A stretch of DNA of 64,000 bases from Scatolibacter rhodanostii (GCF_900197595.1 NZ_FZLO01000002.1:546654-610653), one strand, 5' to 3'. Positions 18,791 to 28,012 are shown, numbered from the stretch's first letter. Numbers and translations are program-made. Notes: generated by a model not told the origin, from the letters alone.

Positions 18791-19519
18791 ATGAAAAAGA
18801 AAACGGTACTCGTAACGGGTGCAAGCGGCGGCATTGGCTCTGCTATTGCCCACGAGTTTGCTAAAAAAGGGTATCAGGTCGTTATTGCCTACCTTCATAA
18901 TCAAAAAGCTGCTGAGGATACGCTCAAAAAGGTGCAAGAACTTGGCGGCGAGGGTATTTGCGTGCAAGCTGATATTCGAAATGAAAAAGACGTATCTGCA
19001 CTTTTTGACGCTGCAGAAGCGAAGTTTGGATTTGTAGACATACTGATTAACAATGCCGGTATTTCTCAAATGGGATTATTTACCGATGTAAGCTATGATG
19101 AATGGCAAAACCTGCTGCAGACCAATTTGACTTCTGTTTTTCTTTGCTGTAAAAGGGCACTGATTCCTATGATTCGCCGCAAAGAAGGTGCTATTGTTAA
19201 CATCAGTTCCATTTGGGGCGAAGTCGGTGCTTCTTGTGAAGTGGCCTATTCTGCCACCAAAGCCGCCATCATTGGTCTAACAAAAGCGCTTGCCAAAGAA
19301 GAAGGGCCTTCTGGCATTCGCGTAAATGCCATTGCCCCAGGACTTATTGAAACCAAAATGAACAGTCATCTTTCGCAAGAGGATATTTCTCTTTTCTGTG
19401 AAGAAACACCGCTTTGCAAAATGGGACAACCGTCTGATGTTGCCGAAACAGCGGTCTTTCTTGCTGAAAATCAATTTATTACGGGGCAGATTGTCGGAGT
19501 AAACGGTGGACTCGCCTAA
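18791..19519 (+). CDS. ymfI: SDR-family reductase, YmfI-like (EF-P 5-aminopentanone reductase candidate)
   Basis: This 242-residue short-chain dehydrogenase has the cofactor loop TGASGGIGSAIA, the NNAG motif and the catalytic Ser-Tyr-Lys set (ISS, YSATK). The segment NISSIWGEVGASCEVAYS resembles YmfI, which in Bacillus subtilis reduces the 5-aminopentanone modification on elongation factor P, more than a housekeeping FabG. A separate, canonical FabG is encoded at 23454. Its place directly before fabH leaves a 3-ketoacyl-ACP reductase role possible. No efp gene lies in this window. Confidence 0.75.
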   Translation: MKKKTVLVTGASGGIGSAIAHEFAKKGYQVVIAYLHNQKAAEDTLKKVQELGGEGICVQADIRNEKDVSALFDAAEAKFGFVDILINNAGISQMGLFTDVSYDEWQNLLQTNLTSVFLCCKRALIPMIRRKEGAIVNISSIWGEVGASCEVAYSATKAAIIGLTKALAKEEGPSGIRVNAIAPGLIETKMNSHLSQEDISLFCEETPLCKMGQPSDVAETAVFLAENQFITGQIVGVNGGLA

Positions 19520-19529
19520 TGTTCTTTCA

Positions 19530-19558
19530 TTGACAAAACGTCTTTTATTTTATAAAAT
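19530..19558 (+). promoter_or_regulatory. Promoter upstream of fabH
   Basis: A perfect TTGACA is followed after 17 bases by TAAAAT (5 of 6). It begins ten bases after the YmfI-like gene stops and should drive fabH and the genes downstream. Confidence 0.6.
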
Positions 19559-19577
19559 GAACAAGATAATGCAATTT

Positions 19578-19613
19578 CTATCGTCTATTTTTACCTTAAA
19601 AGATAGATACGAT
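19578..19613 (+). promoter_or_regulatory. Imperfect inverted repeat in the fabH leader
   Basis: ATCGT-CTATTTT and AAAAGATAG-AT-ACGAT form an interrupted inverted repeat between the fabH promoter and its ribosome binding site. It could be an operator or a leader hairpin. It does not match the FabT or FapR consensus as I know them. Confidence 0.35.
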
Positions 19614-19644
19614 TTCAACTATTTTTTAGTATGGGAGAAAAAAT

Positions 19645-20601
19645 ATGAGCTTTAAAATTTTAGGAACAGGTCGTTTTCTGCCAAAAAAAATTCTGACAAA
19701 TGAAGAGCTTTCACAGCGCATTGATACGTCTGATGAATGGATTACCAAACGGATTGGTGTAAAACAACGTCATGTTTGTACAACAGAAACTACGCTGGAT
19801 ATGGCTGAACAAGCGGCTCTTCAAGCACTAGAAATTTCTGGCATTAAACCTGAAGAACTTGACTTAATCATTGGCACAACCATTTCTCCCGACAGTGTTT
19901 CTCCTGGTATTGCCTGCATGGTTCAAAACCGTATTGGCGCCTCTTGTCCCGCTTTTGATATGAGTGCCGCTTGCTCTGGTTTTGTTTTTGCCTTAGACGT
20001 TGCCGCTGGTTATTTTGCCCGCAAGGCCGTCAAAAAAGTGCTGATTGTCAGTGCCGAACGCCTCAGCAGCATGATTGATTGGACCGACAGAGGCACTTGC
20101 TGTATCTTTGGCGACGGTGCCGGTGCTGCTGTGCTGGGAGAAGGCGAAGGCTATCTATCCTCTCATATGTCCACTTATGGCGGTGATGATGCTATTAATA
20201 TTCCAACCCACCTTGCTGCTTCTCCTTTCTATGAAAATGAAATAGTGGATGCTCATATTGCTATGAACGGCCGCGAGACATACAAATTTGCCGTGAAAGC
20301 CGTTCCGGATGAAATTGAAAAGGCGTTGGAGTTGGCCGACGTGAAACCCGAAGACATTGCATGGGTTGTTCCTCACCAAGCAAACTATCGCATTATTCAA
20401 GAAGCCAGCAATCGTTTTCCATCAATCGACAAAGAGCGTTTTTGTGTGAATATCGACCGCTACGGCAACACTTCTTCTGCCAGTATCCCGATTTTATTAG
20501 ATGAACTCAATCGTGAAGGCAAACTGAAAGCCGGCGACAAAATCGTCATAGTTGGCTTTGGTGGCGGCCTTACTTGCGGTGGTGCTGTTATTTCATGGTA
20601 A
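19645..20601 (+). CDS. fabH: 3-oxoacyl-ACP synthase III
   Basis: FabH condenses acetyl-CoA (or a branched starter) with malonyl-ACP to begin fatty acid synthesis. The 318-residue protein has the catalytic Cys in DMSAACSGF near residue 112, the His in VVPHQANYRII and the Asn in YGNTSSASIP, completing the Cys-His-Asn triad, plus the C-terminal GFGGGLTCGG. It opens the fab/acc cluster with its own promoter and a GGGAG Shine-Dalgarno. Straight versus branched starter preference cannot be read. Confidence 0.96.
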   Translation: MSFKILGTGRFLPKKILTNEELSQRIDTSDEWITKRIGVKQRHVCTTETTLDMAEQAALQALEISGIKPEELDLIIGTTISPDSVSPGIACMVQNRIGASCPAFDMSAACSGFVFALDVAAGYFARKAVKKVLIVSAERLSSMIDWTDRGTCCIFGDGAGAAVLGEGEGYLSSHMSTYGGDDAINIPTHLAASPFYENEIVDAHIAMNGRETYKFAVKAVPDEIEKALELADVKPEDIAWVVPHQANYRIIQEASNRFPSIDKERFCVNIDRYGNTSSASIPILLDELNREGKLKAGDKIVIVGFGGGLTCGGAVISW

Positions 20602-20851
20602 ATTGTTCCTCTAACAACCCCAATATCTTGATAAAATTCACCCGCTAACGCTTTTGTTTCTGTATCTTTAAAAGCTTGTTTTTTTCAATTGGCCTACAAT
20701 ACAAATTTATAATATACTTGGTGTAGGGTTTTGCGTCATAAAAAACTTTAATTTCGCATTGTTTTACTGTCCATTAACCCATTTTTATAGGGCTCTATTA
20801 CCACCGATTGGCTGCTTATGACAGCAGCACCCTTAATAAAGGAGATTACAT

Positions 20852-21799
20852 ATGATAAAAACAGAACTTTGTGACCTATTGGGCATTCAATATCCTGTAT
20901 TTCAAGGAGGCATGGCTTGGATTTCTGACGGAAAACTGGCTGCTGCTGTTTCAAACGGAGGCGGTCTTGGTCTGATTTCTGCCATGAACGCAGACGCTGC
21001 CTATCTCAAAAAGCAAATTGACATTGCTCGTTCTCTAACAGACAAACCTTTTGGTGTCAACATTATGCTGTTAAGTCCCTTTGCTGACGAAGTGGCAAAG
21101 CTAGTTGCCGATGAAAAAATTGACGTTGTCACCACCGGCGCCGGCAATCCCTCTAAATTTATGACCATGTGGATTGAAGCTGGTATCAAAGTCATTCCGG
21201 TTGTTGCTTCTGTTGGTATGGCAAAGCTTGTCACAAAAGCAGGCGCTTCTGCGGTTATTGCTGAGGGAGGCGAGAGCGGCGGTCACGTTGGTGAACTAAC
21301 CACGATGACGTTGGTTCCTATTATCTGCGACAATACCAACCTGCCTGTCATAGCCGCCGGCGGTATTGCCGACGGACGGGGCATGGCTGCTGCTTTGATG
21401 TTAGGCGCTGTCGGTGTGCAAATGGGCACACGCTTTTTGGTCGCAGAAGAATGTGGTGTCCACCCCAACTACAAAAAGAAAATTATCAAAGCAAATGACT
21501 TGGCTACCATGACCACCGGTAAACGCTTGGGCCACCCGGTTAGAGGTCTGCGCAATCAATTTGCCAAAGATTATCTTAAAGCAGAGTACAGTGATATAAC
21601 TGACGAAGCACTCGAAAAGCTTGGCGGTGGAGCACTCTATCGTGCCGCTATTGAAGGCGACGAAAAAACCGGTTCTTTCTGTGCCGGACAAATCAGCGCC
21701 CTTGTCACCAAAGAAGAACCAGCAGCCGATATCATTCTTGATGTTGTGACTGGGGCAGAGAAGATTCTTTCAGGTGCTAATCGCTTTTCTATACAATAA
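20852..21799 (+). CDS. fabK: Enoyl-ACP reductase II (FMN-dependent)
   Basis: FabK reduces trans-2-enoyl-ACP using FMN and NAD(P)H, the last step of each elongation cycle. The 315-residue TIM barrel shows the 2-nitropropane-dioxygenase-like features PVFQGGMAWISDGKLAAAVS, the IAEGGESGGHVG loop, IAAGGIADGRGMAAALMLGA and VGVQMGTRF. Position in a fab cluster, just before fabD, separates it from nitronate monooxygenases of the same fold. No FabI is seen, so elongation may rely on a FabK type, which is typically poorly inhibited by triclosan. AAAGGAG precedes the ATG. Confidence 0.93.
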   Translation: MIKTELCDLLGIQYPVFQGGMAWISDGKLAAAVSNGGGLGLISAMNADAAYLKKQIDIARSLTDKPFGVNIMLLSPFADEVAKLVADEKIDVVTTGAGNPSKFMTMWIEAGIKVIPVVASVGMAKLVTKAGASAVIAEGGESGGHVGELTTMTLVPIICDNTNLPVIAAGGIADGRGMAAALMLGAVGVQMGTRFLVAEECGVHPNYKKKIIKANDLATMTTGKRLGHPVRGLRNQFAKDYLKAEYSDITDEALEKLGGGALYRAAIEGDEKTGSFCAGQISALVTKEEPAADIILDVVTGAEKILSGANRFSIQ

Positions 21800-21967
21800 A
21801 ACAAAAAAACTCCAAGCTGTATTGCCCTAAAAAGCGATATAGCTACCAATTTTTATGCTAATAAATACCCTATTGTTTGGCTGCCCGTTTCATATACCTT
21901 TGGGTCTGCTTGACATTAAAAATCATCTTTTTACCTATTATTATTTGAATTTGGAAAGGAATTCTCC

Positions 21968-22882
21968 ATGGGAAAAATCGCATTTGTATTTGCCGGACAA
22001 GGTGCTCAATATAGCGGTATGGGCAAAGAGCTATATGAACACAGTGCCGCTGCCAAATCTGTTTTTGACATTGCTGATTCTATTCGCCCAGGTACCTCTG
22101 CACAATGCTTCAGCGGGAGTGACGAGGAGCTGTCACTGACCAAAAATACACAGCCTTGTTTGTATTCCGTCGATTTAGCCGCCGCAAGAGCTTTGGTAGA
22201 AGCAGGCATTCATCCCGATTGTGTTGCCGGATTTTCACTTGGGGAAATCGCAGCGCTTACTTTTAGCGGTATTTTCAGCGAGGCAGATGGCTTTGATTTT
22301 GTTTGTCGCCGAGCGGCTGCTATGCAGAACTCAGCGGAAAACCATCCCGGTTCTATGGCGGCTGTCCTCAAACTTTCAAATGAGCAAGTAGAAACACTCT
22401 GCCAAGAATTTAAACAGGTTTACCCCGTTAATTATAACTGCCCGAAACAGCTGGTAGTGGCTGGCGAAAAGAGTGAACTAGCATTATTTGTGAAGCGAGT
22501 TGGCGAAGAAAAAGGCAGAGCCGTTCTGCTAAATGTCAGTGGTGGCTTTCACTCTCCTTTTATGAATGATGCAGCAAAAGAGCTTTCTTCTGTTTTAGAT
22601 GGCCTAACGCTTTATACACCGCAAATTCCGATTTATTCCAATTTAGACGCCGCTCTCTATACAGTAGAAGAAGCAAAATCTAGAATCACGAACCAAATTA
22701 ACCACCCGGTCAAGTGGCAGTCTATTCTTGAAAACATGGCCGCTGACGGTGTCGATACCTTCATCGAGGTTGGCCCTGGCAAAACGCTTAGTGGTCTAAT
22801 TAAAAAAACATTGAAAGATGTTCAGGTGTTTGCCGTTCAGGATAAAGAAAGTTTGCAGGAAGCGATGGCTCACCTTTTATAA
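21968..22882 (+). CDS. fabD: Malonyl-CoA:ACP transacylase
   Basis: FabD moves malonyl groups from CoA to acyl carrier protein. The 304-residue protein opens IAFVFAGQGAQYSGMGKELY, carries the nucleophile elbow GFSLGEIAAL (Ser near residue 88; the usual His before Ser is Phe here), the catalytic His in SGGFHSPFM, and IEVGPGKTLSGLIKK at the end. It follows fabK after 168 bases with its own GGAAAGGA ribosome binding site. Its acceptor, acyl carrier protein, is not encoded in this cluster. Confidence 0.95.
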   Translation: MGKIAFVFAGQGAQYSGMGKELYEHSAAAKSVFDIADSIRPGTSAQCFSGSDEELSLTKNTQPCLYSVDLAAARALVEAGIHPDCVAGFSLGEIAALTFSGIFSEADGFDFVCRRAAAMQNSAENHPGSMAAVLKLSNEQVETLCQEFKQVYPVNYNCPKQLVVAGEKSELALFVKRVGEEKGRAVLLNVSGGFHSPFMNDAAKELSSVLDGLTLYTPQIPIYSNLDAALYTVEEAKSRITNQINHPVKWQSILENMAADGVDTFIEVGPGKTLSGLIKKTLKDVQVFAVQDKESLQEAMAHLL

Positions 22883-22944
22883 GATTTTGCTTTGCTTCTT
22901 TCCTTTTTTTAAATACTGGACTTTTTTGAAAGGATGAATGCTGT

Positions 22945-23346
22945 ATGAATTTAACCTTTTACGACCTTGCTCAGATAGATGATTCCCTATTAAAGTACGC
23001 TGTTATTGCCGCACAATATAAAAGCCAATGGGTTTTTTGCAAAAACAAAACACGAAAATGGGAAATCCCCGGCGGTCATCGAGAAAAGGATGAATCTATT
23101 TTTGAAACGGCAAAAAGAGAATTGTTTGAAGAAACAGGTGCTAAAGAGTTTGAAATAAAACCAATTTGTATTTACAAGATTAACAACTTTGGTATGTTAT
23201 TCTATGCCGATATTACCGCATTCGGCAGTTTGCCCCCCTTTGAAATTGAAAAGATTGACTTTTTCGACGACATCCCCGATGAACTTTCATTTCCCTTAAT
23301 CCACCCTAAGCATTTGGAGTATGTAAAAGCAAAACTATCGCTATAG
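22945..23346 (+). CDS. Nudix hydrolase inside the fab cluster
   Basis: This 133-residue protein carries a perfect Nudix box: the glycine of GGHREKDE followed by SIFETAK and RELFEETGA, matching Gx5Ex7REUxEExGU. Nudix enzymes hydrolyse nucleoside diphosphates linked to another group, and some act on CoA or NAD derivatives. It lies between fabD and fabG on the same strand with an AAAGGA ribosome binding site, so it is probably co-expressed with fatty acid synthesis. I know of no standard fab-cluster Nudix gene, and the substrate cannot be told from the sequence. Confidence 0.88.
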   Translation: MNLTFYDLAQIDDSLLKYAVIAAQYKSQWVFCKNKTRKWEIPGGHREKDESIFETAKRELFEETGAKEFEIKPICIYKINNFGMLFYADITAFGSLPPFEIEKIDFFDDIPDELSFPLIHPKHLEYVKAKLSL

Positions 23347-23453
23347 CGTTTATTACTTTCTGAATTAGAGAATACTGTTAAGAATACTGCGTTTAAATTT
23401 CTATTTTATTGATAAATCACTAATCATTAGATTTTTTTGAAAGGACACACATT

Positions 23454-24200
23454 ATGATGACATCAGAACTGCAAGGAAAAACCGCTGTCGTGACCGGAGG
23501 CTCAAGAGGAATTGGCCGTGCTATTGCTGTCAAGCTTGCTTCTTTAGGTGCTGACATCGCGATTTTATATGTTGGCGACCCCAATGAGGCTGCCGAAAGC
23601 TGCCGAATGATTGAAGAACTGGGTGTAAAAGTGAAATCTTACATCTGTGATGTATCGAAGCTTGAAAACACACAGGATTCTATTAAAGAAGTGCTTGAAG
23701 ATTTCGGCACTGTTGATATTCTTATTAACAATGCAGGCATTACCCGTGACGGATTAATGCTTTCTATGAAAGAATCTGATTATGATGCTGTTTTGGATAT
23801 CAATCTGAAAGGCGCCTTTAACATGACAAAGAGCTGTTATAAGACTTTTATGCGCAAGAGGAGTGGTAAAATTGTTAATATCACTTCTGTTTCCGGCATT
23901 ATGGGCAACGCTGGACAGACAAATTATTCTTCTTCAAAAGCAGGGCTTATCGGTCTGACAAAATCTGTTGCGAGAGAGCTTGCCGCCAGAAATGTCAACT
24001 GCAATGCAGTTGCTCCCGGATTTATTGCCACGGATATGACACAAGAAATCAGCAAAGACAATAAGCTTCTTTCTTCTACCCCAATGAACCGTATGGGCAC
24101 AGCTGAAGACATCGCCAATGCCGTTGCTTTTTTGGTCGGTCCTTATTCTGACTACATCACGGGCGAGGTCTTGAAGGTAGACGGCGGTCTTGCCATGTAG
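23454..24200 (+). CDS. fabG: 3-oxoacyl-ACP reductase
   Basis: FabG reduces 3-oxoacyl-ACP with NADPH. The 248-residue SDR shows TGGSRGIGRAIA, NNAGITRDGLMLSM, the catalytic Ser in NITSVSG, Tyr and Lys in YSSSKAG, and the C-terminal ITGEVLKVDGGLAM, all classic for FabG. Two ATGs in a row start the frame after GAAAGGA; either may be used. It sits in the normal place before fabF. Confidence 0.96.
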   Translation: MMTSELQGKTAVVTGGSRGIGRAIAVKLASLGADIAILYVGDPNEAAESCRMIEELGVKVKSYICDVSKLENTQDSIKEVLEDFGTVDILINNAGITRDGLMLSMKESDYDAVLDINLKGAFNMTKSCYKTFMRKRSGKIVNITSVSGIMGNAGQTNYSSSKAGLIGLTKSVARELAARNVNCNAVAPGFIATDMTQEISKDNKLLSSTPMNRMGTAEDIANAVAFLVGPYSDYITGEVLKVDGGLAM

Positions 24201-24234
24201 TTCCTATTCTTACTTAATTTCTTTAGGATTCATT

Positions 24235-24263
24235 TTGATTTTATTTTTTATTTATGCTATACT
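24235..24263 (+). promoter_or_regulatory. Internal promoter upstream of fabF
   Basis: TTGATT and TATACT are 17 bases apart, with a TGC extended -10. It lies about 80 bases before fabF, so fabF-acc genes may be expressed partly independently of fabH-fabG. Confidence 0.5.
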
Positions 24264-24343
24264 ATGCTATATTTTTAACAGACATTTTATCTTCTGATTT
24301 ATTTTAAACAAGAACATGCTTTGACATGTCGTGAGGTGAGTGA

Positions 24344-25582
24344 ATGAACCGAGTAGTTGTTACAGGTCTTGGCGCGGTTACACCGCTGGGCAACACAGTA
24401 GATGCGCTTTGGGACGGGCTAAAAAACGGAAAATCCGGTATTGGACTGATTACCAAATTTGATACAGCTGACCATAAAGTGAAAGTGGCGGCTGAAGTCA
24501 AAGATTTTGAACCTTTGCAATATATGGAAAAGTCAGATATTCGCAAAAATGACTTATTTGCACAGTATGCTCTAGCCGCTGCTACACAAGCCATGGAAGA
24601 CAGCAAAATTATTGATAGCATTGAGCCTGAAAGAATCGGCACCTATGTCGGTTCTGGTATTGGTGGCCTTGGAACTTTTGCCGAAGAACAAACTGCCTTG
24701 CTTGAAAAAGGTACCAAAAAGGTTTCTCCTTATTTTATACCTAAACTAATTGCCAATATCGCAGGTGGCATTATTGCGATTAAATACAATCTGCAAGGGG
24801 AATGTCTGCCTGTTACAACCGCTTGTGCCACGGGCAATAATGCCATTGGTGAAGCTTATCGTGCGATTAAGCATGGCTATTTAGATGCTACCGTAGCCGG
24901 TGGCGCAGAAGCCGCTATCGTACCAGTTGGTGTAGCCGGATTTGCCAATATGAAAGCGCTTACTTCTGAAGAAGACCCATCAAAAGCTTGTACCCCGTTT
25001 GACGCACGTCGCAGTGGTTTTGTCATGGGTGAAGGTGCTGGTATTTTAATTCTTGAAAACTACGATCATGCTATTGCTAGAGGCGCGAAAATTTACGGTG
25101 AAATTGTGGGCTATGGTGTCACTTGTGATGCTCACCACATTACTGCACCACACCCTGAAGCTATTGGCGGTGCAAGAGCTCTTAAGATGGCGTATGATGA
25201 AGCAGGAGGAATCGACGATTTCTCGAAATTATATGTCAATGCACACGGAACAAGCACCCCTATGAATGACAGTTGCGAAACCCTTGCCATTAAAAAGGCT
25301 TTGGGCGAAGAAAACGCCCATAAGGTAATGGTCAGTTCTACCAAATCTATGACAGGGCACATGCTTGGAGCTGCGGGTGCAGTAGAAGCGATTGCCTGTA
25401 TTCTAGCGCTAAAAAATGGTATTGTTCCACCTACCATTAACTATCAAGAACCTGACCCTGCTTGCGACCTCGACTATGTGCCGAATCAAGCTCGAAGTGC
25501 TGATATTGAGCTGGCTCTTTCTGCTTCACTGGGTTTTGGCGGACATAACGCCTATCTTGCTTTCAGAAAAGTAAACGACTAA
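24344..25582 (+). CDS. fabF: 3-oxoacyl-ACP synthase II
   Basis: FabF extends acyl-ACP chains by condensing them with malonyl-ACP. The 412-residue protein has the nucleophile Cys in TTACATGNNAIGEAY near residue 163, His in NAHGTSTPMND and His in STKSMTGHMLGAAGAVEA, making the Cys-His-His triad, and a C-terminal SLGFGGHNA. The usual ACATGAHAIG is ACATGNNAIG here. The start follows GTGAGGTGAG. accB follows 18 bases downstream. Confidence 0.96.
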   Translation: MNRVVVTGLGAVTPLGNTVDALWDGLKNGKSGIGLITKFDTADHKVKVAAEVKDFEPLQYMEKSDIRKNDLFAQYALAAATQAMEDSKIIDSIEPERIGTYVGSGIGGLGTFAEEQTALLEKGTKKVSPYFIPKLIANIAGGIIAIKYNLQGECLPVTTACATGNNAIGEAYRAIKHGYLDATVAGGAEAAIVPVGVAGFANMKALTSEEDPSKACTPFDARRSGFVMGEGAGILILENYDHAIARGAKIYGEIVGYGVTCDAHHITAPHPEAIGGARALKMAYDEAGGIDDFSKLYVNAHGTSTPMNDSCETLAIKKALGEENAHKVMVSSTKSMTGHMLGAAGAVEAIACILALKNGIVPPTINYQEPDPACDLDYVPNQARSADIELALSASLGFGGHNAYLAFRKVND

Positions 25583-25600
25583 TTTTCAAGGAGAATTCGA

Positions 25601-26074
25601 ATGGATATCAAACAAATCGAGAAGCTTGCCGCCATTATGACAGATGCTAACTTGACTTCGATTTCAATCAAAGAAAATGATACTGAAATCACTTTGGAAA
25701 GACAATCTCCTGCCGCTTCTGCCAACTCTTTTCCTGTACCATTCAGCGCTAATGAATGGAGAGACGCAGCCAGCGTTGGTATAATTGGCCAAGCTGATAC
25801 TGTTACTACCATTGTCACAGATGACACTACTTCTTGCCAAGGAAACCTAGTTACATCCCCTACAGTGGGTATCTTTTATGCTTCGCCTTCTCCTGACAGC
25901 GAATCTTTCGTTCAAATTGGCTCAAAAGTGAAAAAGGGTGATATTCTTTGCATCGTCGAAGCGATGAAGTTAATGAATGAAATTACTTCTGATTTTGACG
26001 GTACTATTGCTGAAATCTGTGTAGGAAACGGTCAAGTGATTGAATATGGTCAACCGCTTTTCCGCATTGTTTAA
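25601..26074 (+). CDS. accB: Biotin carboxyl carrier protein of acetyl-CoA carboxylase
   Basis: AccB carries the carboxyl group on biotin between the carboxylase and transferase parts of acetyl-CoA carboxylase. The 157-residue protein has a flexible Ser/Thr-rich middle and a C-terminal biotinyl domain with the biotin lysine in [12 protein letters not shown] near residue 123, plus the thumb region [13 protein letters not shown]. Length is normal. It is close behind fabF (18 bases) with AAGGAGA upstream. Confidence 0.95.
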   Translation: MDIKQIEKLAAIMTDANLTSISIKENDTEITLERQSPAASANSFPVPFSANEWRDAASVGIIGQADTVTTIVTDDTTSCQGNLVTSPTVGIFYASPSPDSESFVQIGSKVKKGDILCIVEAMKLMNEITSDFDGTIAEICVGNGQVIEYGQPLFRIV

Positions 26075-26256
26075 CGAAGTCATTTTATTTTAAATAAGGT
26101 TATTCGATATTGTAATAGATATGTGCTTGGATAAAACTAGCGTCTCTCTTTTTCCTTTAGGTCATGATGCAAAAAGAGCGAAACTAAGCCATGTGCCAAT
26201 ATTTTATATGTTTTACCGTTAATGCCCATTCTGCGGCATGGAAAGGGTTAATCATC

Positions 26257-26688
26257 ATGAATAAAGAAGAAATTAAAAATATATTGCCCCATAGAGAACC
26301 TATGCTTCTCGTAGAAGAGGTTGAACTAATTGACGGCAAATCAAAAGGAAAATACACCTTAAAAGGTGATGAATATTTTTTGCAAGGACATTTCCCGGGC
26401 AATCCTGTAGTGCCGGGTGTTATTCTTTGTGAAATGCTTGCTCAGTCTGCCTGCGTACTGCTTGCCAGCGGACAAACCGAAAAATGTACCCCTTTCTTTA
26501 CCAGTCTTGATAAAGTGAAGTTTAGAAATCCTGTCAAACCGGGTGATATTTTTGAAACAGAATGTGAAATTGTGCGCACCAGAGGAAACTTTTATTTTGC
26601 TAAAGGCAAGGGAACTGTCGGCGGCAAACTGGCGGTAAGTGCTGAATTTTCTTTTGCGCTTGTGTCAGAAGAAAAAACACAAGCATAA
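26257..26688 (+). CDS. fabZ: 3-hydroxyacyl-ACP dehydratase
   Basis: FabZ removes water from 3-hydroxyacyl-ACP. The 143-residue hot-dog protein starts ILPHREPMLLVEEV and has the catalytic His in QGHFPGNPVVPGV and the Glu in ILCEMLAQSA. The open frame reaches 26191, but the conserved N-terminus and GAAAGGG (26241-26247) support the ATG at 26257. It lies between accB and accC, the same order as in Streptococcus and Clostridioides clusters. No FabA is present. Confidence 0.95.
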   Translation: MNKEEIKNILPHREPMLLVEEVELIDGKSKGKYTLKGDEYFLQGHFPGNPVVPGVILCEMLAQSACVLLASGQTEKCTPFFTSLDKVKFRNPVKPGDIFETECEIVRTRGNFYFAKGKGTVGGKLAVSAEFSFALVSEEKTQA

Positions 26689-26697
26689 GGAGTCTGT

Positions 26698-28008
26698 ATG
26701 TTCACAAGAATTTTAATTGCCAATCGGGGCGAAATTGCGATTCGTATTATCAGAGCCTGCAAAGAGATGGGTATTTTTACCGTTGCCGTCTATTCAGAAG
26801 CCGACAAAGAATCTTTGCATGTTGCTTTGGCAGACTTGGCGATTTGCATTGGAAAAGCGCCTGCTTCTGAAAGCTATCTTGATAAAAAACGCATTATTTC
26901 AGCGGCTCTCGCGACCAAAGCGCAAGCCATTCACCCTGGCTATGGCTTTTTATCTGAAAATGCCGACTTTGCCAAAATGTGCGAACGACACGGCATTTGT
27001 TTTATTGGCCCCAATTCTGACATTATCTCTAAAATGGGCGACAAAGATACCGCTAGACGAGTGATGAAAGAAAACGGTGTGCCAACTACACCCGGCAGTG
27101 ACATCCTCAAAGATTTTGAAGAAGCGAAAATCGCCGCTGAAAAAATTGGGTATCCTATTTTGCTCAAAGCCAGTGCCGGCGGTGGGGGAAAAGGCATTCG
27201 CTTGGTCACAAACCCGGAGGGCATGGAGAAAGAATTTAAGACTGCTTCAAATGAGGCTCAAAAAGCGTTTGGCGACGGCAGAATGTATCTTGAAAAATTC
27301 CTTAGTCCTGTCAAGCATATTGAAGTGCAGCTTTTGGCCGATGAAAAAGGAACGGTTGTCTGTTTAGGTGAGCGTGAATGCTCCATTCAAAAAAACAATC
27401 AAAAGTTAATTGAAGAATCTCCTTCTTCCGCAGTCGACGATAAAACACGCGAAAAGCTGATTGAAGCTGCTACAAAGGCCGCTAAAGCAGTTGGTTATAT
27501 GAATGCCGGCACAGTTGAATTTTTGATGGATACCGCCGGGAATTTTTACTTTATGGAAATGAATACCCGATTACAAGTTGAACACCCTGTCTCTGAATTG
27601 GTCACAGGAATTGACATTGTTAAATGGCAGATTCGTATTGCAGCGGGCGTTCCGCTTGATTTCACGCAAAAAGATATTGAAGTCAAAGGCGCTGCCATTG
27701 AATGTCGTATCAACGCCTTAAGTGCCGGCAAAATTAATTTCTTTATTATGCCGGGCGGTCCTTGGGTTCGATTTGATACTTTTGTCTACCAGGGCTATGA
27801 TGTCCCGCCTTATTATGATTCTATGCTGGGCAAATTGATTGTATATTCTTCTACAAGAGAAGAAGCGATTCGTAAAATGCAATCGGCCCTTTGCGAACTG
27901 GTTGTAGATGGAACCAAGAACAATATTGAAAGTCAGATTGCCATTGTTCGTGACCCCGACTTTAAATCAGGAAATTATTTTACAGATTTTATGAAAAACA
28001 GGAGCTGA
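26698..28008 (+). CDS. accC: Biotin carboxylase subunit of acetyl-CoA carboxylase
   Basis: AccC uses ATP and bicarbonate to carboxylate the biotin on AccB. The 436-residue ATP-grasp protein shows LIANRGEIAIRIIRACKEM, HPGYGFLSENADFA, the glycine-rich ASAGGGGKGIRLV lid, EKFLSPVKHIEVQ, ERECSIQKNNQK and MEMNTRLQVEHPVSE. It is about a dozen residues shorter than the E. coli enzyme, ending soon after GNYFTDF, which is within family range. It starts nine bases after fabZ with AAGGAG. Confidence 0.96.
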   Translation: MFTRILIANRGEIAIRIIRACKEMGIFTVAVYSEADKESLHVALADLAICIGKAPASESYLDKKRIISAALATKAQAIHPGYGFLSENADFAKMCERHGICFIGPNSDIISKMGDKDTARRVMKENGVPTTPGSDILKDFEEAKIAAEKIGYPILLKASAGGGGKGIRLVTNPEGMEKEFKTASNEAQKAFGDGRMYLEKFLSPVKHIEVQLLADEKGTVVCLGERECSIQKNNQKLIEESPSSAVDDKTREKLIEAATKAAKAVGYMNAGTVEFLMDTAGNFYFMEMNTRLQVEHPVSELVTGIDIVKWQIRIAAGVPLDFTQKDIEVKGAAIECRINALSAGKINFFIMPGGPWVRFDTFVYQGYDVPPYYDSMLGKLIVYSSTREEAIRKMQSALCELVVDGTKNNIESQIAIVRDPDFKSGNYFTDFMKNRS

Positions 28009-28012
28009 TAAC

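Noticed and set aside
20602..20851. Missing acpP in the fabH-fabK gap
   Set aside because: I read the gap for an acyl carrier protein frame on both strands and found none, so it is not annotated.
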